Of a stretch of 64,000 bases of DNA, positions 44,233-54,116 are shown piece after piece. The translations under genes and the position numbers were made by a program. This DNA comes from JAJDYQ01 sp963662865 (lineage in GTDB: Bacteria > Pseudomonadota > Gammaproteobacteria > JAJDYQ01), in contig OY759969.1 in assembly GCA_963662865.1 (NCBI GenBank), positions 62,001 to 126,000 of the forward strand. The letters are read 5' to 3'. The notes under the pieces were generated by a model. That model made no database searches. It was not told where the DNA came from and worked only from the letters and a program-made list of their open reading frames with translations. Positions within the stretch are counted from its first letter, which is position 1, and each line of letters starts with the position of its first letter.

Positions 44233-44838
44233 GTGCCTGTTTCAGATAAAGGTACCAAGCTTGACGTTACCGACGAGTTAATTGCCGAGTCCCGCGGCGC
44301 TGGTAACTTACCAGACGATATGGTGCCCTGGATGGCGGCGGTGATTGGGCTGATTGATAAGTCCAATCACCGCCTTGCCGTTGTCATATGCTGGCTTACG
44401 GTGCCAATATTTCTGGCCATGGGCTATGAAGTGTTCATGCGCCACTTTCTAAACGCACCGACGCTTTGGGCCTATGACATCAGCCGTATGTTCAGTGGTG
44501 CCTTGTTTATGCTGGGTGCGGCTTACGGTTTGCTGAAAGGGGCGCATATTCGCGCGGACTTTATTTATAGAAACTGGCAGGCGTCCACCCAGGCAAAAGT
44601 GGACGCCTTTCTTTATGTCGTCTTCTTTTTTCCGGGGATGTTTCTGTTTTTGCTTGCAGCCTCGGGCTACGCCTTTGACTCTTGGATTCGTGGAGAGTTA
44701 GGTATGGATACCGCATGGATGCCGCATATGGGCCCCATTAAATCAGTACTGCCTGTTGGCGTTGTACTGCTTATCATCCAGGGCATATCCGAGATTCTGA
44801 AGTGTGCCTACACGATTAAACATAACAGGTGGCCTTAG
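44233..44838 (+). CDS. TRAP transporter small membrane subunit (DctQ family)
   Basis: A 201-residue inner-membrane protein with four hydrophobic segments, starting from GTG 4 bases after the receptor gene. The DctQ pattern is visible in MRHFLNAPTLWAYDISRMFS and in GAAYGLLKGAHIRADFIY. A soluble head of about 45 residues precedes the first helix, longer than usual. It ends in a TAG that overlaps the GTG of the large subunit. Confidence 0.93.
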   Translation: MPVSDKGTKLDVTDELIAESRGAGNLPDDMVPWMAAVIGLIDKSNHRLAVVICWLTVPIFLAMGYEVFMRHFLNAPTLWAYDISRMFSGALFMLGAAYGLLKGAHIRADFIYRNWQASTQAKVDAFLYVVFFFPGMFLFLLAASGYAFDSWIRGELGMDTAWMPHMGPIKSVLPVGVVLLIIQGISEILKCAYTIKHNRWP

Positions 44839-46154
44839 TGAGTCCGGAGGCGCTGGGCTTTGTTTTAATAGCGGTAATGCTGATAGCGATATTTATTGGC
44901 TTCCCCATCTCATTTACGCTGATATTTCTGGGCTTGGTATTTGGTTTTCTGGGCTTTGGTGATCTGGTTTTTTACCTTATCACTTTTCAGTTTGCCGACA
45001 TCATGCTAGAGCAAACTCTGGCGGCCATACCGCTTTTCGTGTTTATGGGTATTTTGATGGAAAAGGCGGACCTTATGGAAAGGCTTTTCTATTCAATACA
45101 ACTGCTGCTCTCCAGAGTAAACGGTGCCCTGTTCATTGCGGTATTGGTTGTATCAACCATCTTTGGTGCGGCAACCGGAATTGTCGGTGCTTCCGTTACT
45201 ATTTTAGGCATCATGTCCGGTAAAATCATGCAGCGTTCCAAATACGATGTGCGTATGGCGGCCGGAGCAATTACCGCCGGCGGTACTCTTGGTATATTAA
45301 TTCCGCCCAGCATCATGCTGGTGGTTATGGGCCCTATAATGGAAGTGCCGGTTACCGAACTGTTTGCTGCTGCCATTATTCCCGGATTACTGCTTGCTGC
45401 CATGTATATGGCATATACGCTGATTCGTTGTTATATCAACCCAAGCCTGGGACCTAAAGTTCCCGAGCACTTGCGCGGCGCCTCCATGAAAGAGGTCTGG
45501 CTTGAATTTGCCAAGGGTCTGTTGCCTCCCGCTATTTTGATTGCCGCAGCGCTGGGCAGTATTTTATTTGGTTTGGCAACGCCAACGGAAGGGGCGGCAA
45601 TAGGGGTTATTGGCGCTATTTTTCTCACTCTGATGTACAGAAGGCTGACCTTTGGTATTTTTCAGGACGCCTTGATGAAAACGCTGGAGATTACCGTACT
45701 GATCATGGTTCTGGTGGCAGCGTCCAATTTTTTTGGTGCCGTCTTCTCACGCCTCGGCACCCCGATTATGATGACTGAATTCTTGCTGACCCTTGAGTTA
45801 TCCCCATACATTATTCTGGCAATCATTATGCTGCTGATTTTTCTGCTGGCGTGGCCGCTGGAGTGGGTGCCTATTGTTCTCATTATCGTTCCTATTCTAC
45901 TGCCTTTGGTTGAGCAACTCGGGTTTAATCTGACCTGGTTTGCCATCCTGGTTGCCGTTAATCTGCAAACCGCGTGGCTCTCACCCCCGGTTGCCCTGTC
46001 GGCCTACTTCCTGAAAGGCGTCGTTCCCGAATGGGACTTAAAAGACATTTACAAAGGCATGCTCCAGTTTATAGGGATTCAATTACTGGGGCTGCTGCTG
46101 ATTATTGTTTTTCCACAACTGGTGCTTTGGTTACCGGGAGTACTATATGACTGA
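44838..46154 (+). CDS. TRAP transporter large membrane subunit (DctM family)
   Basis: About 438 residues with some 11-12 membrane segments; the sodium-coupled translocation subunit. Recognisable stretches are VFMGILMEKADLMERLFYSI, IFGAATGIVGASVTILGIM, GGTLGILIPPSIMLVVMGPI and AWLSPPVALSAYFLKGVVP. The GTG at 44838 overlaps the DctQ stop by one base and has AGGTGG upstream; a GTG at 44829 is possible but lies too close to that site. The PLP-enzyme gene begins 12 bases after the stop, pointing to one operon. Confidence 0.95.
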   Translation: MSPEALGFVLIAVMLIAIFIGFPISFTLIFLGLVFGFLGFGDLVFYLITFQFADIMLEQTLAAIPLFVFMGILMEKADLMERLFYSIQLLLSRVNGALFIAVLVVSTIFGAATGIVGASVTILGIMSGKIMQRSKYDVRMAAGAITAGGTLGILIPPSIMLVVMGPIMEVPVTELFAAAIIPGLLLAAMYMAYTLIRCYINPSLGPKVPEHLRGASMKEVWLEFAKGLLPPAILIAAALGSILFGLATPTEGAAIGVIGAIFLTLMYRRLTFGIFQDALMKTLEITVLIMVLVAASNFFGAVFSRLGTPIMMTEFLLTLELSPYIILAIIMLLIFLLAWPLEWVPIVLIIVPILLPLVEQLGFNLTWFAILVAVNLQTAWLSPPVALSAYFLKGVVPEWDLKDIYKGMLQFIGIQLLGLLLIIVFPQLVLWLPGVLYD

Positions 46155-46166
46155 CAAGGAACGAAA

Positions 46167-47393
46167 ATGACAGAAATAAAAACTTTTGTTTCTCACCTGG
46201 AATGTTCGCTGACCGGAAAAAGGTATGAGAAGGATACCCTTCATTCTTTATCTGAGGCCGGCAAACCTCTATTGGTTAAATATGACTTAGAGAAACTGGC
46301 AAAATATGTCAGCAAACAAACAGTCAAAGCCGGAAATAAAAGCGGATTTTGGCGTTATGAAAATTTTTTACCGGTAAAAAAAAGCGAGAACCAGATCTCT
46401 TTGGGAGAAGTAATAACCCCTCTTATTACGTTGAATCGTTCCCGTGAGGTTTTGGGTTCACTAAGCGGCAAGGTGATCGTAAAAGACGAGGGACGGTTGC
46501 CAACGGGTTCATTCAAGGCAAGAGGCTTATGTCTGGCGGTCTCTATGGCAAAGGAACTGGGCATTAAACACCTGGCCATACCGACTAATGGCAACGCCGG
46601 TGCCGCCATGGCGGCTTACGCCACTCATGCCGGTATCAAAACAACGGTATTTTGCCCGGACGATACACCAGCGGTTAATGTTGCGGAAATTAAACAGCAG
46701 GGCGGTGACGTTTACCTGATAGATGGCTTGATAAATGACTGTGGCAGGATAGTTGCCGAGGGCAAAGAGGCCGTAGGCTGGTTTGACGTATCAACGCTTA
46801 AGGAACCATACCGTATTGAAGGCAAGAAAACAATGGGTATGGAGCTTGCCGAACAAATGGACTGGCAATTACCGGACGTTATTTTTTATCCGACCGGTGG
46901 TGGTACCGGCATGATAGGAATGTGGAAGGCATTTGACGAGCTGAAAACCATAGGATGGATAAGTGGCAAACTGCCAAGAATGGTTGCTGTGCAGGCGCAA
47001 ACCTGCGCCCCTATAGTCAGGGCCTGGGAGAACAAAGAGACCTTTGCCGCTCCCTGGGAAAATGCCCAAACGGTTGCCGCTGGTATTCGCGTGCCCGTTG
47101 CCATTGGTGATTTTTTAATTTTGCAGGCCGTTTATGAGTCAGATGGTTTTGCCGTATCCGTCAGCGATGACGATATTATAAAAATGCGAGACGACATTGC
47201 CGCCAAAGATGGCTTACTTCTTTGTCCTGAGGGAGCGGCAACGGCTGTGGCTTACAAAGTTGCGCTTGACAAAGGCTGGATTGATAAAAGTGATACCGCC
47301 GTTTTGTATAACTGTGCCACCGGTTTGAAATATCCCATGACCTCATCATTCAAGCGCCTGGATCGCAGCGCGATTGACTATGACAGGTTTTAA
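46167..47393 (+). CDS. threonine-synthase-like PLP-dependent enzyme (fold type II)
   Basis: A 408-residue enzyme of the threonine synthase/serine dehydratase group. The PLP lysine is in LPTGSFKARGLCLAV, the phosphate loop is PTGGGTGMIGMW, and IPTNGNAGAAMAAYATHAG lines the active site. The amino end keeps the shape of the zinc-ribbon leader of archaeal-type ThrC (CSLTGKRYE, then KYDLEKLAK) but with one cysteine only, so no zinc ribbon. AAGGA precedes the start. There is no homoserine kinase or homoserine dehydrogenase nearby. With TRAP uptake, a GMC oxidoreductase and a Zn dehydrogenase beside it, a catabolic beta- or gamma-elimination/replacement on a hydroxy- or phospho-amino acid is more likely than biosynthesis of threonine. 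Confidence 0.85.
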   Translation: MTEIKTFVSHLECSLTGKRYEKDTLHSLSEAGKPLLVKYDLEKLAKYVSKQTVKAGNKSGFWRYENFLPVKKSENQISLGEVITPLITLNRSREVLGSLSGKVIVKDEGRLPTGSFKARGLCLAVSMAKELGIKHLAIPTNGNAGAAMAAYATHAGIKTTVFCPDDTPAVNVAEIKQQGGDVYLIDGLINDCGRIVAEGKEAVGWFDVSTLKEPYRIEGKKTMGMELAEQMDWQLPDVIFYPTGGGTGMIGMWKAFDELKTIGWISGKLPRMVAVQAQTCAPIVRAWENKETFAAPWENAQTVAAGIRVPVAIGDFLILQAVYESDGFAVSVSDDDIIKMRDDIAAKDGLLLCPEGAATAVAYKVALDKGWIDKSDTAVLYNCATGLKYPMTSSFKRLDRSAIDYDRF

Positions 47394-47399
47394 GTCGGC

Positions 47400-48998
47400 A
47401 TGGGTAACCGCTACGACTATATTATTATTGGTGCTGGTTCCGCAGGGTGCGTTCTAGCCAACAGACTCTCAGAAGACAGTAGTAAAAAAGTGTTGATACT
47501 TGAGGCTGGCGGCAAGGACAGCAGCCCCTGGATACATATCCCCATAGGCTATTTCAAAACCATGCACAATCCAGAATTCGACTGGATGTACAAAACCAAT
47601 AAAGATAAAGGTATAAACAACCGCTCCATCGAATGGCCGAGAGGTAAGGTTTTAGGCGGCTCCAGCTCGTTAAACGGCCTGTTGTATGTTCGTGGGGACA
47701 GGTACGACTATGACAACTGGGAGGCGCTGGGCAATAAGGGTTGGGGCTACGGCGACGTTCTGCCGTATTTCATGAAATCAGAAAATAATGAGGACGGTAA
47801 AAATGAATTTCACGGTGACAGCGGTGAATTAAGGGTATCGAGATTACGCCTGAAGCGGCCTATTGCAGATAAGTTTATCAAAGCCAGCATTGCCGCCGGC
47901 ATCCCTTTTAACGATGACTGCAATGGCAGCCAACAGCAGGGAGTTGGCTATTTTCAGCAGACCGCATACAAAGGTTTTCGCTGCCATAGCGCGAAGGCGT
48001 TTTTGAATCCCGTTAAGCGGCGTAAAAATCTCACGATTATCTGCCGCGCCAACGTCAGAAAAATTATCTTCGAAGGTAAAAAAGCGATTGGCGTGCAATT
48101 CATACAGAATGGTGATAAGCAGGAAGCCTATGCCGGATTAGAGGTAATACTTTGTGCGGGCGCTGTCAATTCGCCAAAGCTATTACAGCTATCCGGCATT
48201 GGCGATGAAAAACTGCTTGACCAACACAATATTATACCGATGTACAACAATCCGGCAGTTGGGCAAAACTTACAGGACCACCTGCAAATTCGCCTGGTAT
48301 ATAAAACCATGGAAAACACGCTAAACGACGAACTGAACCGCTGGTGGAAAAAAGGTTTGGTTGGTATACAATACATATTGTTCAGAACAGGCCCGCTTAC
48401 CCTGAGTGCCAGTCAGGTTTATGCCTTTACCAATACCAAACTTAACGGGTCTCGCCCTGATATTCAGTTTCATATGCAGCCCCTTAGCGCCGATAAACCC
48501 GGAGACGGAGTGCATCCATTTTCAGCCTTTACCTCCTCGGTATGTATCCTGCGCCCTGAGAGCAGAGGCTACATCGCCATAAAAAGTAATGACTATCTGG
48601 AAAAGCCGGATATTGTACCCAGCTACCTATCTACGGAGAAAGACAGAAAGACCGCAATCGGCGCCATAAAAGTGGCACGCAGGATTGCAAACAGCTCACC
48701 GCTAAAAGAAGTCATTGCAGAGGAATTTGTCCCGGGAGAGAGCTATCAAAGTGATGATGAGCTGCTGGAAGCAGCAAAAAACTACAGCCAGACCATCTAT
48801 CACCCCGTCGGTACCTGCAAGATGGGAACAAATGACGGCACAAGCGTAGTGGACGAAAGACTCAGGGTTTACGGAGTGAAAAGCCTGCGCGTTGCTGACG
48901 CATCAATTATGCCGGAGATCACATCGGGCAATACCAATGCCCCGACAATCATGATCGCAGAAAAAGCAAGTGATATGATTAAAGCGGATAATGGCTAG
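47400..48998 (+). CDS. GMC family FAD-dependent oxidoreductase (choline-dehydrogenase-like)
   Basis: A 532-residue flavoprotein oxidising a primary or secondary alcohol. The FAD motif DYIIIGAGSAGCVLANRLSE is at the amino end; GKVLGGSSSLNGLLYVRGD and the active-site histidine in YHPVGTCKMG follow, with DASIMPEITSGNTNAPTIMI at the carboxyl end. No signal peptide is seen. It begins 6 bases after the PLP-enzyme stop, so it is the last gene of the same operon. Similarity to BetA is a family statement and not evidence for choline: a betB or bet transporter is absent. Confidence 0.93.
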   Translation: MGNRYDYIIIGAGSAGCVLANRLSEDSSKKVLILEAGGKDSSPWIHIPIGYFKTMHNPEFDWMYKTNKDKGINNRSIEWPRGKVLGGSSSLNGLLYVRGDRYDYDNWEALGNKGWGYGDVLPYFMKSENNEDGKNEFHGDSGELRVSRLRLKRPIADKFIKASIAAGIPFNDDCNGSQQQGVGYFQQTAYKGFRCHSAKAFLNPVKRRKNLTIICRANVRKIIFEGKKAIGVQFIQNGDKQEAYAGLEVILCAGAVNSPKLLQLSGIGDEKLLDQHNIIPMYNNPAVGQNLQDHLQIRLVYKTMENTLNDELNRWWKKGLVGIQYILFRTGPLTLSASQVYAFTNTKLNGSRPDIQFHMQPLSADKPGDGVHPFSAFTSSVCILRPESRGYIAIKSNDYLEKPDIVPSYLSTEKDRKTAIGAIKVARRIANSSPLKEVIAEEFVPGESYQSDDELLEAAKNYSQTIYHPVGTCKMGTNDGTSVVDERLRVYGVKSLRVADASIMPEITSGNTNAPTIMIAEKASDMIKADNG

Positions 48999-49179
48999 AG
49001 CCAGCTTTGCATGATGGCGTAGATCTTTACAAGCCATAAAATAGAGGCGACCTGGAAAACTCTGGATGACGTGGAATACACACCTTCTCAATGTCTGATC
49101 CTTTTCGATTATCGTCATCAATCACATTGAGTCATCGATAACCTCTTTATCCATTGGATTATGTGGGATACTTGATCGT

Positions 49180-49700
49180 TTGAATGAAGAAATCTCCAAC
49201 TACCAGCTTTCGCTGTTCAATCCGTCGAAGTACCTGCTGGAGGAATGCAGAGAGCAATACGAAACAGACCGTGTGAGGCCTTTCTCCCAGTCAGGCTGGA
49301 AGCACTTTCTGATTGGCATGATGAAGGTGAACTTTCTCAAGCGACTGGAAAGTTCCGTCCATTCCTTCAACATCACCATGGAACGCACCATCGAAAAGAT
49401 AGCAAGCTTGGAAGAACGGATTGACGCCTTTACTGCGCATCAGGTCAGCGCAGAAGCAGTACAACAGGCCCATCTTCTTGATCCCGGTGAAGAGCTGGAA
49501 TATGATGAGGCAAAGTTGCGTGAGGAGGTCAAAGAGCTTCAGTCTACAACAAGGCCATCGCTCAGAAAGTCCAGCAAAATGCGAAAGGGGGAGCACTATT
49601 GATCGTTCTTGATAAAGCCTTCTCAAAAGTGAACGAGTTAGGTAGACAGCGGAAGACAGTGATATTTACCGAATTCTGCTGTACACAAAAGGAGCTAATT
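49180..49700 (+). pseudogene. fragment of a SNF2/DEAD-type helicase gene
   Basis: The first frame reads RLNEEISNYQLSLFNPSKYL, then MMKVNFLKRLESSVHSFNIT and a coiled stretch. After a frameshift near 49550 it continues as YNKAIAQKVQQNAKGGALLI, then KAFSKVNELGRQRKTVIFTE, the start of a helicase C-terminal domain. These stretches are typical of large SNF2-like helicases carried by defence loci. Both ends of the gene are missing; it stops at 49700 where the DUF4011 relic begins. It is a decayed leftover. The family assignment rests on motif memory and is moderate. Confidence 0.6.
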
Positions 49701-49702
49701 GT

Positions 49703-52700
49703 ATGAAAAATATAGCTCTTGTTCTTGATTATAACCGAACCTATTCGCTAGCCGCACAGCAAAATGCTTACCCGCTATTTCGCAGTCTGCGCTTGCATTA
49801 CCACGTATCTGATAATGACAGCCCACAGGATTTAAGCCCTTTACGTGACCTTGTCGTTAGATTGATGGCAGTGCCGGAATTTTTTGCAGTCGAAGAATGG
49901 CCTGTAGATGAAATAAATCCGGGTCAGACTATTTCCCTGCAAAAACGGCCTTTGAATATTCCCCACTTTTTGCAAGTTGTCTTGAATTGATGGGGCTGAA
50001 TCCGATAATTGCATTAAGCAAAGAACATGCTTTTGTCGGAGTCTGGCTAATTGATGAGCGTTTTCCGATGCTGATCAATGACGATCCGATGGAGTTGAGA
50101 AAGCGAGTTGATGCTCGAGATATGGTGTTGTTTGAAAGTACCCTGGTTACCAATCCGACGCCAGTAACTTTTGTTCAAGCCAGCGAGCGTGCTCGCGAGT
50201 TGATCAGCGAAGAAAAGGAAGATGACTTTGTTTATGTTATCGACATTGGGCAAGCAAGAGCCCGTAAGATAAAGCCTTTATCAACTATTGAGAAAAAACT
50301 GGAGGAAAAGAGTTCAGACACCGATCACTCTTTGAGTTTACCGCCTGTCCCAACTTTACCGCCGGTGAATGCAAATGAGAGGGTTATTCCCGAAACGCCT
50401 GACACTCGCATCGATACCTGGCAGCGGAAGCTCTTGGACCTTACTAAACGAAACCCTTTATTGGCACTCAAGGACCGAGCAGTAGCCATTAAGCTTTATT
50501 GCCCGGATATTGGCTCGATGGAGGATAATCTGGCTGCCGATGTTTCATTTAAATTTTTGTCCGCAGAAGAGAGCCCTCTAAACGACAGCGAACGCAGTGA
50601 AGAGACATTTAGATTACAGGCTGGTTCAGATATCCACAAAGAGTACGCCTTGGATCAGCTTAATAAAAAAGTACTTCTGGCAAATATGCCTCGGAAAAAG
50701 CTGGAACAGAATGAAATCACTCTATTACGTAAAGCGAAAAAAGACTTAGAAGAAGGAGGATCAAATACCTTATATCTTGCACTTGGAATGCTGCGCTGGA
50801 AAGAAAACCCTGAAGATGACCGCTCATAAAGCCTTGATGAACATTATTGGCTTGACTGACGATCCCGCAGTTATATTTACAGCGGTTAAGTCCAAGCTTG
50901 TTGATGGATATGATTTTCTTGAAAACTCGAAGCTAATCAATCAAAAGAATGAGTTCAAGAAACATTGGGATGATTATATCGCTGTGGCGGATAGGATCGA
51001 TAAACTAGAGCTAAATTTTGCTGAGAACGATATCTTTGATCAGGTGGTTACTGCTATCGACGAACTGATTGCTAATTCCTCCAAATTCAAAGCGTGGAGT
51101 GAGTGGTTGGCGGCTAAAGATGAGTCAGAGACCTATCAACTCACCGCGTTGACGGCAAGGCTTGAGGCACGAAGTATTTTGACTGAGGACGCCGAACAGC
51201 AAGTGCAAACCGCTTTCTGCCGCTGGATTGCTCCACAACTCATTGATAATTGTAATCAGCTACGCCAGTTTAAGGCATCAACACATGAACAGCTAATAAA
51301 GGAATTTAATCAAATTGATTCCGAAGTTACTAAAACGACCAGTGCCTATGTTGCCGATATTACGGCACAAAAGGTGCCGGGTCCTTTTGCTAAAGATAGC
51401 CCCAAGGAATTTGGGATGCTGGCGAGAGAGCTTCAAAAGAAAACCAGGCACAAACCTGTACGTTCTCTAATCAATGAGATGGGTATGCATTTGTTAGATC
51501 TGTGTCCTTGCATGATGATGTCACCTTTGTCTGTTGCGCAATTTCTTCCTTCTGATTTTAAAGGCTTTGATTTGGTCGTCTTTGATGAGGCGTCTCAAAT
51601 AACGCCCTGGGATGCCGTTGGTGCTATTGCCAGAGGTAAAAACGTCATTGTTGTCGGCGACCCTAAGCAAATGCCACCGACTAATTTTTTTAGTAAAACT
51701 GTGGACGAGGATGATCCAGATGAAGAAGATCTCGAGTCAATCTTGGATCAAGCGCTGGCAGTTCGACTGCCTCATCGGCAATTAAAAGGCCACTATCGCA
51801 GCCGCCACGAAACTTTAATAGCTTTCTCGAACAGCAAATATTACGGGAACTCTCTTATGACGTATCCCTCCTCGCATACCAAAGACTCTGCGGTGACTCT
51901 ACACCGCGTAAATGGTGTTTATGCCAAAGGTAAGGGACGAAATAATCCTGGCGAGGCTAAAGCTGTCGTTAACGAAATTGTTAAACGCCTTACCGATTCT
52001 GAATGCTGTAAACAGAGCATAGGAGTTGTTACCTTGAATACTGAGCAGCAACGTACGATAGAGGATTTGTTGGACGACGCTCGTCGCGAACACCCTCAAA
52101 TTGAGTGTTACTTTCAATCCACCGATACCTACGATGGCGTATTTGTAAAAAATCTTGAGTCCGTGCAGGGTGATGAACGGGATGTCATTATTTTAAGTTT
52201 AGGTTACGGGCCGACCGAGCCAGATGGGCGTACTATGAGTATGACTTTTGGACCATTGAATAAGTCTGGTGGCGAACGGAGATTGAATGTTGCCATAACC
52301 CGGGCAACCAGCGAGGTATTGTTGTTTTCAAGTTTTGACTCCTCAATGATAGATCTAAGTCGGACATCGGCACTGGCGGTGGAACATCTGAAACACTATT
52401 TGGAATTTGCCGAGAAGGGACCTGTTGCCTTGGCTGAGCAATCGACGGCCGCGTATGGCGTGGATCAGTTTGACAGCGATTTTGAACAAGCAGTGGCGGG
52501 GGCTTTGCGCGATAAAGGTTGGAAGATACAAACTCAAATCGGGGTTAGCAAGTTTCGGGTTGATTTGGGCGTGGTACACCCGGATGATCCAGGCATGTAC
52601 TTGGCGGGCATAGAATGTGACGGTGCGACTTATCACAGTTCGCCGTCAGCCAGAGACCGTGACCGAGTTCGTCATATTATTCTAGAAAATCTTGGATGGA

Positions 52701-52816
52701 GGCTAATTCGACTATGGTCTACAGACTATTTTCAGGACTCTGACGAAGCTTTATCACGCATTGACCTGCGACTGAAAGAAATTCAGGCTGAGGATCGTCG
52801 TAAAGCAGAACCATAA
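49703..52816 (+). pseudogene. decayed DUF4011-helicase-Vsr (Hhe-like) defence protein, internally deleted
   Basis: Three open pieces collinear with one giant protein. 49703-49990 gives the amino-terminal module (QQNAYPLFRSLRLHYH; DLVVRLMAVPEFFAVEEWP). 49987-50829 resumes in another frame with MGLNPIIALSKEHAFVGVWL and then the DUF4011 start TWQRKLLDLTKRNPLLALKD. 50777-52816 gives the rear half of a superfamily-1 helicase: DLVVFDEASQITPWDAVG (motif II), VIVVGDPKQMPPTNFF (III), SVQGDERDVIILSLGYG (V), RRLNVAITRAT (VI). A Vsr/MTES_1575-like nuclease domain follows (FRVDLGVVHPDDP, LAGIECDGATYHS, RDRVRHIILENLGWRLIRLW). Two deletions are evident, near 49970 and near 50820; the second removed the Walker A region. 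A working protein is not possible. The architecture matches the DUF4011-helicase-Vsr family known as Hhe in defence catalogues. Confidence 0.8.
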
Positions 52817-53012
52817 GCCTGTGAAGATTGAGTTGGATATTTATGAGCGACAAAAAGCTTGTTATGCTACGAGCACAGGCGTGGAAGATATCTGCTGTTC
52901 CATGACGACAAGGTCTGGCGTACTAAGGCATGCCTTGGTACGTAAGCTTCCTCATTAAGTAGACACATCATAAGTAGAGATCTCTGGCACAATAAACCCC
53001 AGGAGGTTACGG

Positions 53013-53357
53013 ATGAAAAAGTCACGATTCACCGAGACGCAGGTCGTCTCGATTCTAAAGGAAGCCGATAGCGATATGGCAGTCAATGAGGTGTGTCGCA
53101 AACACAGCATCAGTTCGGCGACCTATTCCAAATGAAAATCCAAATATGATGGCTTGGAAGCCTCAGAGCTGAAACGAATCAAGACACTCGAAGTCGAGAA
53201 GGTCAAGCTCAAAGGCCTGTTTGCGGATATGGCACTGGAGAATACGGCTTTGAAGGATCTGATCGAAAAACGCGAAGCGATTGGGTATCTGATCGATACG
53301 CATGGGCTTTATATGCAATGGGACTGCCGCAGTGTGGGGCTATCTCGATCGGCCTGA
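53013..53357 (+). pseudogene. IS3-family transposase orfA, nonsense mutation
   Basis: Starts MKKSRFTETQVVSILKEADS after CAGGAGG, with the helix-turn-helix of IS3-type OrfA. Codon 41 is TGA where the family has Trp (SKXKSKYDG, usually W). The frame then continues through LKRIKTLEVEKVKLKGLFAD and NTALKDLIEKRE, the leucine-zipper region. It runs on in the same frame into the start of orfB-like sequence (IGYLIDTHGL) and stops at 53357. Confidence 0.8.
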
Positions 53358-53466
53358 CACAAGCCGTTGGTCAATAGACTGGCACGGGATGGTCAACTGG
53401 CTGAGACATTGAGCGCATTGGCCACGCAGCAAGCCTGGACTTGGTTTTTGGAAGCTGTTCCGGCGC

Positions 53467-54102
53467 TTGAGGCGTCAGGGGCACCGTTGGAACCACAAGC
53501 GTGTGTGGCGAGTGGACTGCCTGCTCAAACTTAATCGGCGCCGCCATGTGAAGAAACGGATACCCATCAGGGAACCAATACCGTTGAGGGTGCCGTCACG
53601 ACCGAATCAGGCCTGGTCTGCCGATTTCATGAGCGACGCGCTGTACCATGGTATGAGGTTTCGGACATTTAATGTCCTGGATGATTTCAATCGGGAGGCC
53701 TTGGCAATTGAGATCGATACTTCGTTGTCCAGTGTGCGCCTGATTCGCGTGTTCGAGCAGTTGCAAGCGACCCGGGGGTTGCCCGATGTGCTGCATACCG
53801 ACAACGGCCCGGAGTTTCTCGGACAATGCTTCATGGTCTGGTGTCACGATAACGACATCGAGATTGACTATATTGAACCGGGCAAGCCAAACCAGAACGC
53901 CAACATTAAGCGATTCAACCGAACCTATCGCACGGAGGTGCTCGACACGAGTTGGTTCAATCATCTGGACGAAGTCAGAGAGATTACATGGGCCTGGATG
54001 ATCGAATACAACGAGGAACGTGACCATGGCAGCCTCGGAGGAATGACCCTCTTTGAAACCCTTGAAAACGCCAAGTCTTCTACTTTTGAACTGTCCACTT
54101 GA
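53467..54102 (+). pseudogene. IS3-family transposase orfB, truncated and with the catalytic Glu replaced by Lys
   Basis: A 211-codon frame holding most of the integrase core: NQAWSADFMSDALYHG (first Asp), DVLHTDNGPEFLGQCF (second Asp) and KPNQNANIKRFNRTYRTEVL. In the family the last reads GKP.QNA.IERFNR, so the third catalytic residue, Glu, is Lys here. The front of orfB (about 53358-53466) is out of frame. The element cannot transpose itself. Confidence 0.8.
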
Positions 54103-54116
54103 CAGGGAAGCTTACG

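Larger units (their letters stand above)
52942..54116 (+). mobile_element. IS3-family insertion sequence, inactive
   Basis: Terminal inverted repeats begin GTAAGCTTCC at both ends: 52942 onward (GTAAGCTTCCTCATTAAGTA) and the complement of 54107-54116 (GTAAGCTTCCCTGTCAAGTG). The length, about 1,175 bp, suits an IS3-family element of the IS407/IS51-like groups. It contains a split transposase: orfA with a nonsense codon, a broken middle, and orfB with its catalytic glutamate changed. I see no clear short target duplication. The right flank is a partial copy of glcB, so the insertion or a later recombination joined unrelated flanks. Confidence 0.85.

Noticed and set aside
46167..47393. Naming the PLP enzyme thrC
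   Set aside because: No homoserine genes nearby, zinc-ribbon cysteines mostly missing, and an operon with transport and oxidation genes; the biosynthetic name would mislead.
47400..48998. Choline dehydrogenase betA
   Set aside because: No betaine aldehyde dehydrogenase, BetI or choline transporter accompanies it; only the GMC family is supported.
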